Below, piece by piece: positions 1 through 8,415 of a stretch of 54,869 nt of DNA. The translations under genes were made by a program, and so were the position numbers. The stretch spans positions 1 through 54,869 of the forward strand of contig CAMDYX010000014.1 in the NCBI GenBank assembly GCA_945910395.1, given 5' to 3'. This stretch comes from an uncultured Agathobacter sp. GTDB taxonomy: Bacteria; Bacillota; Clostridia; Lachnospirales; Lachnospiraceae. Positions within the stretch are counted from its first letter, which is position 1. Each line of letters opens with the position of its first letter. The notes under the pieces were generated by a model. That model made no database searches and was not told the DNA's origin. It was given only the letters and a program-made list of their open reading frames with translations.

Positions 1-88
1 GTACTAAATTCGCAATAAATTGCTCATTAAGTGCCGACGCTTTTTAAAAGTTCTGCTTGGAATAGCAAAATTCATTCATAGACACACA
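1..88 (+). repeat. Palindromic repeat, copy A (cut by window start)
   Basis: This is the right-hand half of the dispersed palindromic repeat described under 7160-7341. It shows the central ATTGCTCATTAAGTGC arm, the GACGCTTTTTAAA block and the outer arm AATAGCAAAATTCATTC ending in GACACAC. The left half lies outside the window. It sits about 60 nt upstream of pyrI, probably between pyrI and an unseen upstream gene. Confidence 0.85.
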
Positions 89-145
89 AAAGTAAAAAGA
101 GAGTAACAAGATGTGCTGCAATATAGAATGTGAGGAGAAAATCGA

Positions 146-574
146 ATGTTAAATATTAGTGGAATTCATGAGGGTTTCGTGCTTGACCATATTCAGGCGG
201 GGGACAGTCTGCAGATTTATCATGATTTAAAATTAGACCAGTTGGATTGTACCGTTGCAATCATTAAGAATGCCAAGAGCAATAAAATGGGCAAAAAGGA
301 TATCATCAAGGTGGAATGTCCGATAGAAGCCTTAGACCTTGATATCTTAGGATTCATCGATCACAACATTACGGTAAACGTAATCAAAGGCGATAAGATC
401 GTTGATAAGAAGCGCCTTACTCTTCCGAAGCAGATAAAGAATGTCATCAAATGTAAGAACCCAAGATGCATCACTTCCATTGAGCAGGAGCTTGAGCAGG
501 TCTTCATTTTGACGGATGAGGAGAAGGAAGTATACCGCTGCAAATACTGTGAGGAAAAGTATACGAAGAAGTAG
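146..574 (+). CDS. pyrI: Aspartate carbamoyltransferase regulatory subunit
   Basis: Regulatory subunit of aspartate transcarbamoylase, the committed step of pyrimidine synthesis. In this family it binds nucleotide effectors through the N-terminal domain and holds the catalytic PyrB trimers together through a C-terminal zinc site. The 142-residue length is near the usual 140-155. The four zinc ligands are visible as Cys103-x4-Cys108 and Cys132-x2-Cys135. A GAGGAG Shine-Dalgarno sits about 9 nt before the ATG. pyrB normally lies directly upstream but is outside the window, and a palindromic repeat separates pyrI from whatever precedes it. The assignment is firm; the operon membership is inferred. 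Confidence 0.95.
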   Translation: MLNISGIHEGFVLDHIQAGDSLQIYHDLKLDQLDCTVAIIKNAKSNKMGKKDIIKVECPIEALDLDILGFIDHNITVNVIKGDKIVDKKRLTLPKQIKNVIKCKNPRCITSIEQELEQVFILTDEEKEVYRCKYCEEKYTKK

Positions 575-582
575 GGCTGCTT

Positions 583-612
583 GCAGAACGCGAAGAATGA
601 TGCGGCATTTTT
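583..612 (+). repeat. 30-nt direct repeat, left copy
   Basis: The block GCAGAACGCGAAGAATGATG followed by CGGCATTTTT recurs at 1227-1256 with one mismatch. The right copy is half of a terminator hairpin. This left copy, just after the pyrI stop, lacks the matching 5' arm. The two copies bracket the Rpn remnant. Confidence 0.8.
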
Positions 613-875
613 GACCCCAGCATCTTGTCCTGCTCCACATTGTAGAATGTATTTCACGATGTCTACAAACTTAAAATTATATTTTCAGAATTGGAGATAG
701 TCCATAGGCTTTTACAGCGATGGGATGTCTCCGATTTTTCATGTAACAAAAAATCGCATAATTCCTGCCTCTTTTTAGGCTGAATTAAAGCTCAAATGGC
801 TCAAAATTATACAAAAATATGGTAAAAGTGACAGTTTTACAAGAGCCCCTTGAATTCCACCAATACGGATGGTAG
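613..875. other. Intergenic stretch without recognisable gene
   Basis: AT-rich sequence between the pyrI 3' end and the Rpn-type remnant. I see no reading frame with a recognisable motif, no RNA gene and no strong promoter. It may be decayed sequence from the lost 5' part of the nuclease gene, but nothing conserved can be read. Confidence 0.5.
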
Positions 876-1199
876 CATGTAGGTGAGAGTGGACTATCCC
901 AAAGGATTGCCCAAGAGGTAGACCGAGCAAGAATGCGCAAGGAATGGAGGCTGGAGTATATGACTTTATTTATGCGGGATCAGGAAAATATTGATAAGGG
1001 CCGTGCAGAAGGGCGACTAGAGGGCCGTGCGGAAGGCCGTGCAGAAGGCCGTGCAGAAGGTCGACTAGAAGGCCGCGCGGATGCAATAGAAAAATTGCTT
1101 ACAAAAGGAAAATCCCCGAAAGAAATCCATGAACTTATGGATTATCCCATGGAAGAAATTGAAAGAGTAGAGAAGCTGCTTTTGGTTACAGCAGAATAA
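876..1199 (+). pseudogene. 3' remnant of an Rpn/PD-(D/E)XK-type nuclease gene
   Basis: An open frame ends at 1199 and runs back to a stop at 873-875, encoding about 107 residues. It reads through EVDRARMRKEWRLEYMTLFM and then a four-residue repeat of GRAE/GRLE type about seven times. This wording is typical of the C-terminal tail of Rpn-family (recombination-promoting nuclease, formerly transposase-like) proteins, normally about 300 residues. The N-terminal PD-(D/E)XK catalytic domain is absent. An ATG at 933 would give 88 residues but has no convincing start context. I therefore call it a broken gene; a small expressed protein cannot be excluded. Confidence 0.65.
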
Positions 1200-1210
1200 T
1201 GACATAACAG

Positions 1211-1257
1211 AATCCCGCATCGGCTCGCAGAACGCGAAGAATGATGCGGGATTTTTA
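1211..1257 (+). terminator. Rho-independent terminator
   Basis: ATCCCGCATC pairs with GATGCGGGAT across a 21-nt loop, followed by TTTTT. It closes the Rpn remnant and separates it from priA. The 3' half is the right copy of the 30-nt direct repeat first seen at 583. Confidence 0.8.
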
Positions 1258-1399
1258 TAGTTTTTTGGCACCTTGCCTATAAGTAGCCCGTTCATAGACA
1301 AGGTATGTAAAGGTCTTTTATATTATATGCAAGGATAATCAAATTATTCAGTTGCTCAATCACCTTGAAAAAAAGCCGCATTTCCGATATGATAGAACC

Positions 1400-3682
1400 A
1401 TGTATGCCAATGTGATTGTTGATATTTCAATTGAAAAATTAGATAAGACGTTTCAGTACCGGATACCGGAGGAGTTGACCGGTGAAATCGATGTGGGAAT
1501 GCAGGTTGAGATTCCTTTCGGAAATCGAACCATCACCGGATTTGTAGTGGAGCTGACCGACAGGCCGGAGTTTGATGTGGCAAAAATAAAACCCCTCATC
1601 GGCGTGGTGAAGGGAAGTGTCTCCATGGAAGCCCAGATGATTGCGCTGGCTGCATGGATGAGGAAAAACTACGGCTCCACCATGAATCAGGCTCTTAAGA
1701 CTGTTCTTCCCATAAAAAGGCAGACGAAGGCTATAGAGCACCGCATGGTAAGGCTGGCGGTGGACCGGAATGAGGCGAGAAAACAGCTTGCCTTGTTTGA
1801 GAGCAAGCATAATGTTGCCAAGGCCAGACTGCTTCGGGAGCTGATCCTGGAAGAGGAAATTGACTATTCCATTGTTACCCAGAAGCTTCATGTGTCTGCA
1901 GCGGTCCTTCGCGGACTGGCACAAAAAAAGCTGATTGAGGTGGAAACCTATACCACCTATCGAAATCCGGTGGGACATCTTAAGAGCAAGGGATACCACC
2001 TGACGCTGAATGAAGGTCAGCAGGCCGCGGTGGAGCAGGTTATGAAGGACAGGGCTGCCGGCGTGTATGCAACCTACCTGTTAAAGGGAGTGACCGGAAG
2101 CGGTAAGACCGAGGTTTACATGGAGCTGATTGCAAAAGTGATTGCGGAGGGAAAGCAGGCAATTGTCCTGATCCCAGAAATCGCACTTACCTATCAGACC
2201 GTGATTCGTTTTTATAACCGCTTTGGAAATCGGGTTTCGATTTTAAATTCCAGACTCTCCGCGGGGGAACGTTATGACCAGTATGAACGGGCGAAGAATG
2301 GGGATATTGACATTATGATCGGGCCGCGTTCCGCCTTGTTCACACCTTTTTCAAATTTAGGGCTTATTATCATGGATGAAGAGCATGAGCCTTCCTACAA
2401 ATCGGAAAATGCACCCCGCTATCATGCGAGGGAGGTGGCAATCGAACGGGCAAGAATGAGCAAAGCAAGTGTTGTCCTTGGCTCTGCCACTCCATCGGTG
2501 GAAAGCTATTATCAGGCAAAGCTTGGCAATTACAAATTAATTGAACTGAAAAGCAGAGCAAAGCAGCAGCGTCTTGCCCGGTGTGAGGTTGTGGATCTTC
2601 GGGAGGAACTACAAAAAGGAAACCGTTCCATCCTAAGTGAGCGTTTGTTTGAACTGATGCAGGACCGCCTTCAGAAGAAGCAGCAGATCATGCTGTTTAT
2701 CAATCGAAGAGGTGTGGCAGGATTTGTTTCTTGCAGAGCCTGTGGTCATGTGATAAAATGCCCGCATTGCGATGTGTCTTTAAGTCTGCACAATAATGGG
2801 AAAATGGTGTGCCATTACTGCGGATATGAAGAGGCAGTTCCTTCGGTATGCCCCTCCTGTGGTTCTAAGTATATCAGCGGCTTTAAGGCGGGAACACAGA
2901 AGGTGGAGCAGATGGTGCAAAAAGCATTTCCGGATGCCAGAATCCTTCGTATGGATTTTGATACTACAAGAACCAAGGATAGCTACGAAACGATATTGCA
3001 GGCCTTCGGAAATCAGGAGGCGGATATCTTGATCGGTACCCAGATGATTGTAAAGGGACACGATTTTGCAAATGTTACTCTCGTGGGAATCCTGGCGGCG
3101 GATATGTCTCTTCATGTAAGTGATTATCATGCCGCAGAGCGTACCTTCGCACTTTTGACACAGGCGGCAGGCCGCGCCGGAAGAGGTGACCTGGAGGGAA
3201 ATGTGGTGATACAAACCTATAACCCGGATCATTATGCGGTTCTTACCGCAAAGGAGCAGGATTACGAAAGCTTCTATGAGCAGGAAATCGAGTATCGTCA
3301 AATGCTTCATTATCCACCGGCCTGGAATATGCTTGTGGTGATGATGACAGGGGAGAGGGAGGAGCTCCTTGAAAAAGAAAGTATAAGGCTTTCAAAGTCC
3401 GTTCAGGAAATGATTGCGCAGGATCACAGCGCAGACCCGGACATTGCTTCTATCCATGAAAATGGTGGAACGCGAAGAAAATCGCGGATCGCTCTCATTG
3501 GCCCTGCGGATGCCCAGATATCGAAGATGAATGATGTCTACCGAAGAGTGATTTATCTAAAGAGCGCAGATTATAACCGGCTGATTGAAATTAAAGATCA
3601 GATCGAAGCTTTGGTCAATCAGGGAAGCATCTCAAACGAGGTAAATATACAATTTGATTTTAACCCGATGAGCGGTTTTTAA
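1400..3682 (+). CDS. priA: Primosomal protein N' (PriA helicase)
   Basis: Superfamily 2 DNA helicase that reloads the replisome at stalled forks. The order is an N-terminal 3'-DNA-end-binding domain beginning MYANVIVDI, Walker A GVTGSGKTE (near residue 230), the DEEH box in IIMDEEHEPSYK, and eight cysteines in four CxxC-like pairs (residues 450-500) forming the two-zinc insertion. About 760 residues, normal for the family. I start at ATG 1400 because family proteins begin at this motif. A TTG at 1352 in frame adds 16 residues without family support. It heads the housekeeping cluster and is followed 14 nt later by def. Confidence 0.96.
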   Translation: MYANVIVDISIEKLDKTFQYRIPEELTGEIDVGMQVEIPFGNRTITGFVVELTDRPEFDVAKIKPLIGVVKGSVSMEAQMIALAAWMRKNYGSTMNQALKTVLPIKRQTKAIEHRMVRLAVDRNEARKQLALFESKHNVAKARLLRELILEEEIDYSIVTQKLHVSAAVLRGLAQKKLIEVETYTTYRNPVGHLKSKGYHLTLNEGQQAAVEQVMKDRAAGVYATYLLKGVTGSGKTEVYMELIAKVIAEGKQAIVLIPEIALTYQTVIRFYNRFGNRVSILNSRLSAGERYDQYERAKNGDIDIMIGPRSALFTPFSNLGLIIMDEEHEPSYKSENAPRYHAREVAIERARMSKASVVLGSATPSVESYYQAKLGNYKLIELKSRAKQQRLARCEVVDLREELQKGNRSILSERLFELMQDRLQKKQQIMLFINRRGVAGFVSCRACGHVIKCPHCDVSLSLHNNGKMVCHYCGYEEAVPSVCPSCGSKYISGFKAGTQKVEQMVQKAFPDARILRMDFDTTRTKDSYETILQAFGNQEADILIGTQMIVKGHDFANVTLVGILAADMSLHVSDYHAAERTFALLTQAAGRAGRGDLEGNVVIQTYNPDHYAVLTAKEQDYESFYEQEIEYRQMLHYPPAWNMLVVMMTGEREELLEKESIRLSKSVQEMIAQDHSADPDIASIHENGGTRRKSRIALIGPADAQISKMNDVYRRVIYLKSADYNRLIEIKDQIEALVNQGSISNEVNIQFDFNPMSGF

Positions 3683-3696
3683 AGGAGGAAATAAAA

Positions 3697-4170
3697 ATGG
3701 CACTTAGAACAATTCGAATACAGGGAGATCCTGTTTTGGAGAAAAAATGCAGAGAGATTACCGAGATGAATGAGAAAATTCAGGTTCTGATCGATGATAT
3801 GCTTGAGACCATGTATGAGGCAAACGGGGTGGGCCTTGCTGCCCCTCAGGTTGGAATTTTAAAAAGGCTTGTGGTCATGGACTGCGGGGATGGTCCCATC
3901 GTGATGATCAATCCGCAGATCATCGAGACCTCCGGGGAGCAGACCGGTGACGAGGGCTGCCTTAGCCTTCCGGGAAAGGCTGCACAGGTTACCAGGCCCA
4001 ACTATGTAAAGGCGCGTTTTTTAGACGAGGATATGGAAGAGTGTGAGATTGAAGCCACCGAGCTTTTGGCACGCTGCATCTGCCACGAGTGTGATCATTT
4101 AGACGGACATATGTACACCGAAAAGGCAGAAGGTCCTATCCATGATGTAAAATATGAGGTAGCGGAATAA
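3697..4170 (+). CDS. def: Peptide deformylase
   Basis: Removes the formyl group from the N-terminal methionine of nascent proteins, a metal-dependent hydrolysis. All three family motifs are present: GVGLAAPQVG (44-53), EGCLSLPG (86-93, metal ligand Cys88) and HECDH (130-134, ligands His130 and His134, catalytic Glu131). The 157-residue length is typical. An AAAGGAGG Shine-Dalgarno lies just upstream. The stop codon directly abuts the fmt ATG, so the formylation and deformylation enzymes are made from one transcript. Confidence 0.97.
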   Translation: MALRTIRIQGDPVLEKKCREITEMNEKIQVLIDDMLETMYEANGVGLAAPQVGILKRLVVMDCGDGPIVMINPQIIETSGEQTGDEGCLSLPGKAAQVTRPNYVKARFLDEDMEECEIEATELLARCICHECDHLDGHMYTEKAEGPIHDVKYEVAE

Positions 4171-5100
4171 ATGAGAGTAATTTTTATGGGAACCCCGGAT
4201 TTTGCCGTGGGAACATTGGAAGCAATTATAGAAGCGGGGCACGAGGTGGTGCTTGCTGTGACACAGCCGGATAAGCCGAAGGGAAGAAGCGCAAGTCTGC
4301 AGTTTCCTCCGGTAAAGGAGTGCGCCATTGCCCACAATATTCCTGTTTTTCAGCCGGTAAAAATCCGTGAACAAAAAAATATCGATGAACTGAAAAAGTA
4401 CGATCCGGACATCATCATTGTCGTTGCCTTCGGACAGATCGTATCCAAGGAAATTTTAGATATGCCAAGGTATGGATGTGTGAATGTGCATGCATCGCTT
4501 TTACCGAAATACCGCGGTGCTGCTCCGATTCAGTGGGCGGTGATCAACGGAGACGAGATGACCGGTGTGACCACCCAGCGTATGGATGTGGGAGTGGATA
4601 CCGGGGATATTATTGAAACGGCACAGCTTAGAATTGCAGAGGATGAGACCGGTGGCAGCCTGTTTGACAAGCTGGCAATGGTTGGAGCAAGGCTTTGCGT
4701 TTCCACCATGGAAAAAATAGAAAAGGGTGAAGCTACCTACACTCCCCAGAAGGAGGAAGAGGCAACCCATACCAGGAAGATTGAAAAGGAGCTGGGGAAT
4801 GTAGACTGGTCAAAACCGGCAAAAGAGATTGAATGTCTGATTCGAGGCTTAAATCCATGGCCAAGTGCATATACTCATCTTAATGGGAAAAACCTTAAGC
4901 TTTGGCAGGCCGGAGTGGTTGATGAAAACAGCGCCTTAAAGCCGGGAACCATTGTCAAGGTTACCAAAAATGAGATTCTTGTGCAGACAGGGGACGGAAT
5001 GCTTTCTCTTCTTGAGGTTCAGCTGGAAGGGAAGAAGCGTATGCCGGTGGATGCATTTTTAAGAGGATATCCATTGGAAGAGAAGACGGTATTCGAATAA
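4171..5100 (+). CDS. fmt: Methionyl-tRNA formyltransferase
   Basis: Transfers a formyl group from 10-formyltetrahydrofolate to Met-tRNA(fMet) for initiation. The N-terminal Rossmann-like domain begins MRVIFMGTPDFAV. The catalytic stretch VNVHASLLPKYRG (about 104-116) contains the Asn and His of the active site, with the partner Asp in the GVDTGDII segment near 143. The C-terminal OB-like tRNA-binding domain follows. The 309-residue length is standard. It starts immediately after the def stop (TAA-ATG), indicating translational coupling. Confidence 0.97.
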   Translation: MRVIFMGTPDFAVGTLEAIIEAGHEVVLAVTQPDKPKGRSASLQFPPVKECAIAHNIPVFQPVKIREQKNIDELKKYDPDIIIVVAFGQIVSKEILDMPRYGCVNVHASLLPKYRGAAPIQWAVINGDEMTGVTTQRMDVGVDTGDIIETAQLRIAEDETGGSLFDKLAMVGARLCVSTMEKIEKGEATYTPQKEEEATHTRKIEKELGNVDWSKPAKEIECLIRGLNPWPSAYTHLNGKNLKLWQAGVVDENSALKPGTIVKVTKNEILVQTGDGMLSLLEVQLEGKKRMPVDAFLRGYPLEEKTVFE

Positions 5101-5130
5101 ACCGTTATTTGAGAAAGGAAGCGTATTAGA

Positions 5131-5832
5131 ATGGGATACTTTTATTTTGATTACACATATTTTCTGGTAGTGATCGGTGCGATCATCTGCCTTGTGGCAT
5201 CCGCAAGGGTAAAGACAACCTTTAAAAAATATTCTGCCTACCGCAGTATGTCAGGAATGACGGGAGCACAGGCAGCCCAGCGGATTCTGCAGTCGGCAGG
5301 AATCTATGATGTGAAGGTGCAGCATGTATCCGGCCAGCTGACAGATCATTACAATCCAAAGACGAAGACCGTGAATCTGTCGGATTCCGTTTTCAATTCC
5401 ACATCCGTTGCAGCAGTCGGTGTTGCAGCCCATGAGTGTGGTCACGTATTGCAGCATGCAACGAATTATGCACCTTTAAATTTCCGCTCTGCCCTGGTGC
5501 CGGTAGCAAATTTCGGCTCTGCCATTGCATGGCCTGTTATTTTACTTGGTGCCCTTATTCCCAGTAATGCTTCCTATATCATCATTGATATCGGAATCTG
5601 GCTGTTTTCCCTTGCGGTATTGTTCCAGCTTGTTACACTTCCGGTGGAATTCAATGCATCCCGCAGAGCATTACAGCAGTTGCAGGTACAGGGGATTTTG
5701 GGAGATCAGGAGCTGGTATATACAAGAAAGGTATTGAAATCAGCTGCAATGACCTATGTTGCAGGGGCAGCAGCCGCAATTTTGCAGCTGCTTCGTGTCA
5801 TTTTGCTATTTGGAGGAAGAAGACGTGACTGA
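5131..5832 (+). CDS. YugP-type membrane zinc metallopeptidase
   Basis: Membrane-bound neutral zinc peptidase of the YugP family; the cellular substrate is not established. There is an N-terminal membrane segment (residues 8-25), the zinc motif HECGH at 101-105 (His ligands, catalytic Glu102), and hydrophobic segments around 130-180 and near the C-terminus. The 233 residues match the family. AGAAAGGAAG precedes the ATG. Its last codons overlap the rsmB start by 8 nt. Placement between fmt and rsmB is common in Clostridia, but says nothing firm about its role. Confidence 0.88.
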   Translation: MGYFYFDYTYFLVVIGAIICLVASARVKTTFKKYSAYRSMSGMTGAQAAQRILQSAGIYDVKVQHVSGQLTDHYNPKTKTVNLSDSVFNSTSVAAVGVAAHECGHVLQHATNYAPLNFRSALVPVANFGSAIAWPVILLGALIPSNASYIIIDIGIWLFSLAVLFQLVTLPVEFNASRRALQQLQVQGILGDQELVYTRKVLKSAAMTYVAGAAAAILQLLRVILLFGGRRRD

Positions 5833-7129
5833 TACGGTAAATCTAAGGGCGTTGTCACTGGATTTATTAATTGAAATTAACGAAAAAGGACAGTACAGTC
5901 ATCTGGTGCTCAGGGACGTTTTGGACAAATATCAGTATCTTTCCAAGCAGGAGAGGGCTTTTCTTACCAGACTTACGGAGGGAACCCTTGAGCATCAGAT
6001 CGAATTGGATTATATCCTTGATTCTGTCTCAAAGACGAAGGTAAAAAAGATGAAACCCCTCATTCGAAATCTTCTTCGAATGAGCGTCTATCAGCTTAAA
6101 TATATGGATTCAGTTCCGGATTCAGCGGTGTGTAATGAGGCGGTAAAGCTGGCAAAGAAACGCGGATTTTCCCAATTGTCGGGATTTGTAAACGGAGTGC
6201 TGCGGGGCATTGCCAGAGAAGGCTGTAATGTCTCATACCCATCTAAGGAAAAGGAACCGGAACGGTTTTACAGTATTTTCTATTCCATGCCGGAATGGAT
6301 GGTAAGGCAGTGGTTAAAGGATTATGGACAGGAAAAGACTGAGGCTATTTTGAAGGGCTTTTCCGGGGAGCATCCTCTTACCATCCGGACCAATCTGCTG
6401 AAAGCTACGCCACAGGAACTGGAGGCTGTGCTTACAAAGGATGGCTTTACGGTGGGAAAAATACAGGGTATCCCCTATGCCTTTGCGTTATCCGGTTTTG
6501 ATTATCTAAGCGGCATTCAGGAATTTTTGGATGGAAAATTCTATGTGCAGGATGTAAGCTCCATGATGGTGGCAAGGACGGCAGATGTAAAGAAGGATGA
6601 TTATGTCATTGACGTCTGTGCCGCACCGGGAGGAAAGAGCACCCATCTGGCAGAGCTATTAGGTGGCACCGGAATGGTGGAGGCCAGAGATCTCACCGAA
6701 TATAAGATTGGGCTGATTGAGGAGAACATTGCAAGACATGGTCTTTCCAATATGAAAGCGGTCAGGTGGGATGCCACGGTGTTTGATGAAGCGTCGGTGG
6801 AAAAGGCGGACGTGTTGATCTGTGATCTTCCTTGCTCCGGTCTTGGGGTTCTTGGAAGGAAAACGGATATCCGGTATAAGATGTCCAAGGAGCAGGAGGA
6901 AGAGCTTGCCTCCTTACAGAGACAAATCTTAAGTACCGTACACGCCTATGTAAAGCATGGAGGAACACTGGTCTACAGCACCTGCACGATTGATAAAAAG
7001 GAAAACGAAGAGAATGTGTCCTGGTTCATAAAGGAATACCCTGAGTTTACTTTGATCGAACAGCGCCAGATGCTTCCGGGGGAAGTGGGGGCCGACGGAT
7101 TCTTCATCGCAAAACTGAAGCGGGGATAA
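5825..7129 (+). CDS. rsmB: 16S rRNA (cytosine-967-C5)-methyltransferase
   Basis: Methylates C967 of 16S rRNA with S-adenosylmethionine. A NusB-like RNA-binding domain occupies roughly residues 5-140, then the Rossmann methyltransferase with the SAM loop VCAAPGGKS (about 263), the DLPCSG cysteine (about 334) and the YSTCT cysteine (about 382), the two catalytic cysteines of this family. I start at GTG 5825, 434 residues, because GGAGG at 5812-5816 is correctly spaced. An ATG at 5756 lies deep inside the preceding gene. It overlaps yugP by 8 nt. Confidence 0.94.
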   Translation: MTDTVNLRALSLDLLIEINEKGQYSHLVLRDVLDKYQYLSKQERAFLTRLTEGTLEHQIELDYILDSVSKTKVKKMKPLIRNLLRMSVYQLKYMDSVPDSAVCNEAVKLAKKRGFSQLSGFVNGVLRGIAREGCNVSYPSKEKEPERFYSIFYSMPEWMVRQWLKDYGQEKTEAILKGFSGEHPLTIRTNLLKATPQELEAVLTKDGFTVGKIQGIPYAFALSGFDYLSGIQEFLDGKFYVQDVSSMMVARTADVKKDDYVIDVCAAPGGKSTHLAELLGGTGMVEARDLTEYKIGLIEENIARHGLSNMKAVRWDATVFDEASVEKADVLICDLPCSGLGVLGRKTDIRYKMSKEQEEELASLQRQILSTVHAYVKHGGTLVYSTCTIDKKENEENVSWFIKEYPEFTLIEQRQMLPGEVGADGFFIAKLKRG

Positions 7130-7159
7130 GTGCAGACATATAGAATAATTTTTAAACAA

Positions 7160-7341
7160 TTCCATTTCGAATGTATGTTTTCTAAATGAATTTGCATATC
7201 TGAATCAGAACCCACTCTCGTTTGTAAAAAGCGTAGCGGTACTAAATTCGTAAGTAATTGCTCATTAAGTGCCGACGCTTTTTAAACGTTCTGATTCAAA
7301 TAGCAAAATTCATTTTTAGAAACACACCTCCGAAATGGGAA
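7160..7341 (+). repeat. Palindromic repeat, copy B (complete, reference copy)
   Basis: A complete copy of the dispersed repeat between rsmB and rlmN. Outer arms TTCCATTTCGAATGTATG and CACACCTCCGAAATGGGAA are inverted repeats. They continue inward through TTTGCATATCTGAATCAGAA against TTCTGATTCAAATAGCAAAA, then CCACTCTCGTTTGTAAAAAG, and a core hairpin of AAAAAGCGT against ACGCTTTTT. Nearly the whole 182 nt can fold into one long hairpin. No protein is implied. The CGCTTTTT end of the core could terminate transcription. Other copies: 1, 18631, 20124, 23832, 27587, 41957, 54809 and perhaps 48161. Confidence 0.9.
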
Positions 7342-7365
7342 TTAAAAAGGAGAATTCATAGATCC

Positions 7366-8415
7366 ATGGAGCAAAAAGCAGATATCAAGTCCATGAACTT
7401 GGAGGAACTGAAAACATTCATCGAGGAACTTGGGGAAAAGCCCTTTCGTGCCAAGCAGCTCTATGAGTGGATACATATCAGACAGGTGGATGATTTTGAA
7501 GAAATGACGAATCTTTCCAAGGCACTGCGCACAGAGCTTGCTGCAAAGGCAACCCTCACTTCGCTAAAAAAGGAAGAGGTACAGATCTCAAAGCTGGATG
7601 GGACGAGAAAGTATCTGTTTTTGCTGGAGGATGGAAACGCAATCGAAAGCGTTCTTATGAAATACAAGCATGGAAATTCTGTCTGCATTTCTTCCCAGGT
7701 GGGCTGCCGCATGGGCTGCCGGTTCTGCGCATCTACTCTGGATGGCCTTGTAAGAGGGCTTACCCCGGCGGAAATGCTAGACCAGATCTATCAGATCGGC
7801 AAGGATATCGGGGAGCGGATTTCCAATGTGGTTGTCATGGGAACCGGCGAACCGATGGATAACTTTGACAATCTTTTAAAATTTATCGAGCTTCTTACCG
7901 ATGAAAACGGACTAAATATCAGCCAGAGAAACCTGACGGTTTCCACCTGCGGAATTGTTCCGAGGATGAAGGAGCTTGCAGATAAAAAGCTTTCCATTAC
8001 CTTAGCATTGTCCCTTCATGCATCGAATCAGAAGAAGAGATTAGCGCTTATGCCGGTGGCAAATAAGTACGATATTCATGAAGTGGTGGATGCCTGCAGG
8101 TACTATTTTGAACAGACCGGTAGACGCGTGACCTTTGAGTACAGCCTTGTGGGCGGTGTAAACGATACAGACGAGGATGCAAGGGAGCTTTCTGAGCTGA
8201 TACATGGCATGAATTGTCATGTCAATCTGATTCCGGTGAATCCCATTAAGGAGCGCGACTTTGTTCAGTCGAATTCTGCGGTAATAGAGGCGTTTAAAAA
8301 TAAACTTGAAAAAAACGGAATAAATGTTACTATTAGAAGGGAAATGGGCCGGGATATCGATGGGGCCTGTGGACAGCTTCGAAAGAGATATAAAGAAAGG
8401 AAACAAAACGGATGA
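7366..8415 (+). CDS. rlmN: 23S rRNA (A2503-C2)-methyltransferase, dual-specificity RlmN
   Basis: Radical SAM enzyme that methylates A2503 of 23S rRNA and A37 of some tRNAs. The iron-sulfur cysteines are in GCRMGCRFC (residues about 112-121), and the acceptor cysteine that forms the protein-RNA crosslink is in GACGQLRKRY near the C-terminus. 349 residues is standard. I start at ATG 7366 (MEQKADIK), preceded by AAAGGAG. The frame stays open upstream to a TTG at 7258, but those codons lie in repeat B and are not protein-like. The 3' end is followed 2 nt before the stp coding start. Confidence 0.95.
   Translation: MEQKADIKSMNLEELKTFIEELGEKPFRAKQLYEWIHIRQVDDFEEMTNLSKALRTELAAKATLTSLKKEEVQISKLDGTRKYLFLLEDGNAIESVLMKYKHGNSVCISSQVGCRMGCRFCASTLDGLVRGLTPAEMLDQIYQIGKDIGERISNVVVMGTGEPMDNFDNLLKFIELLTDENGLNISQRNLTVSTCGIVPRMKELADKKLSITLALSLHASNQKKRLALMPVANKYDIHEVVDACRYYFEQTGRRVTFEYSLVGGVNDTDEDARELSELIHGMNCHVNLIPVNPIKERDFVQSNSAVIEAFKNKLEKNGINVTIRREMGRDIDGACGQLRKRYKERKQNG

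Noticed and set aside
1352-1399. Longer PriA from TTG at 1352
   Set aside because: The 16 extra residues are not part of the family, which begins at MYANVIVDI.
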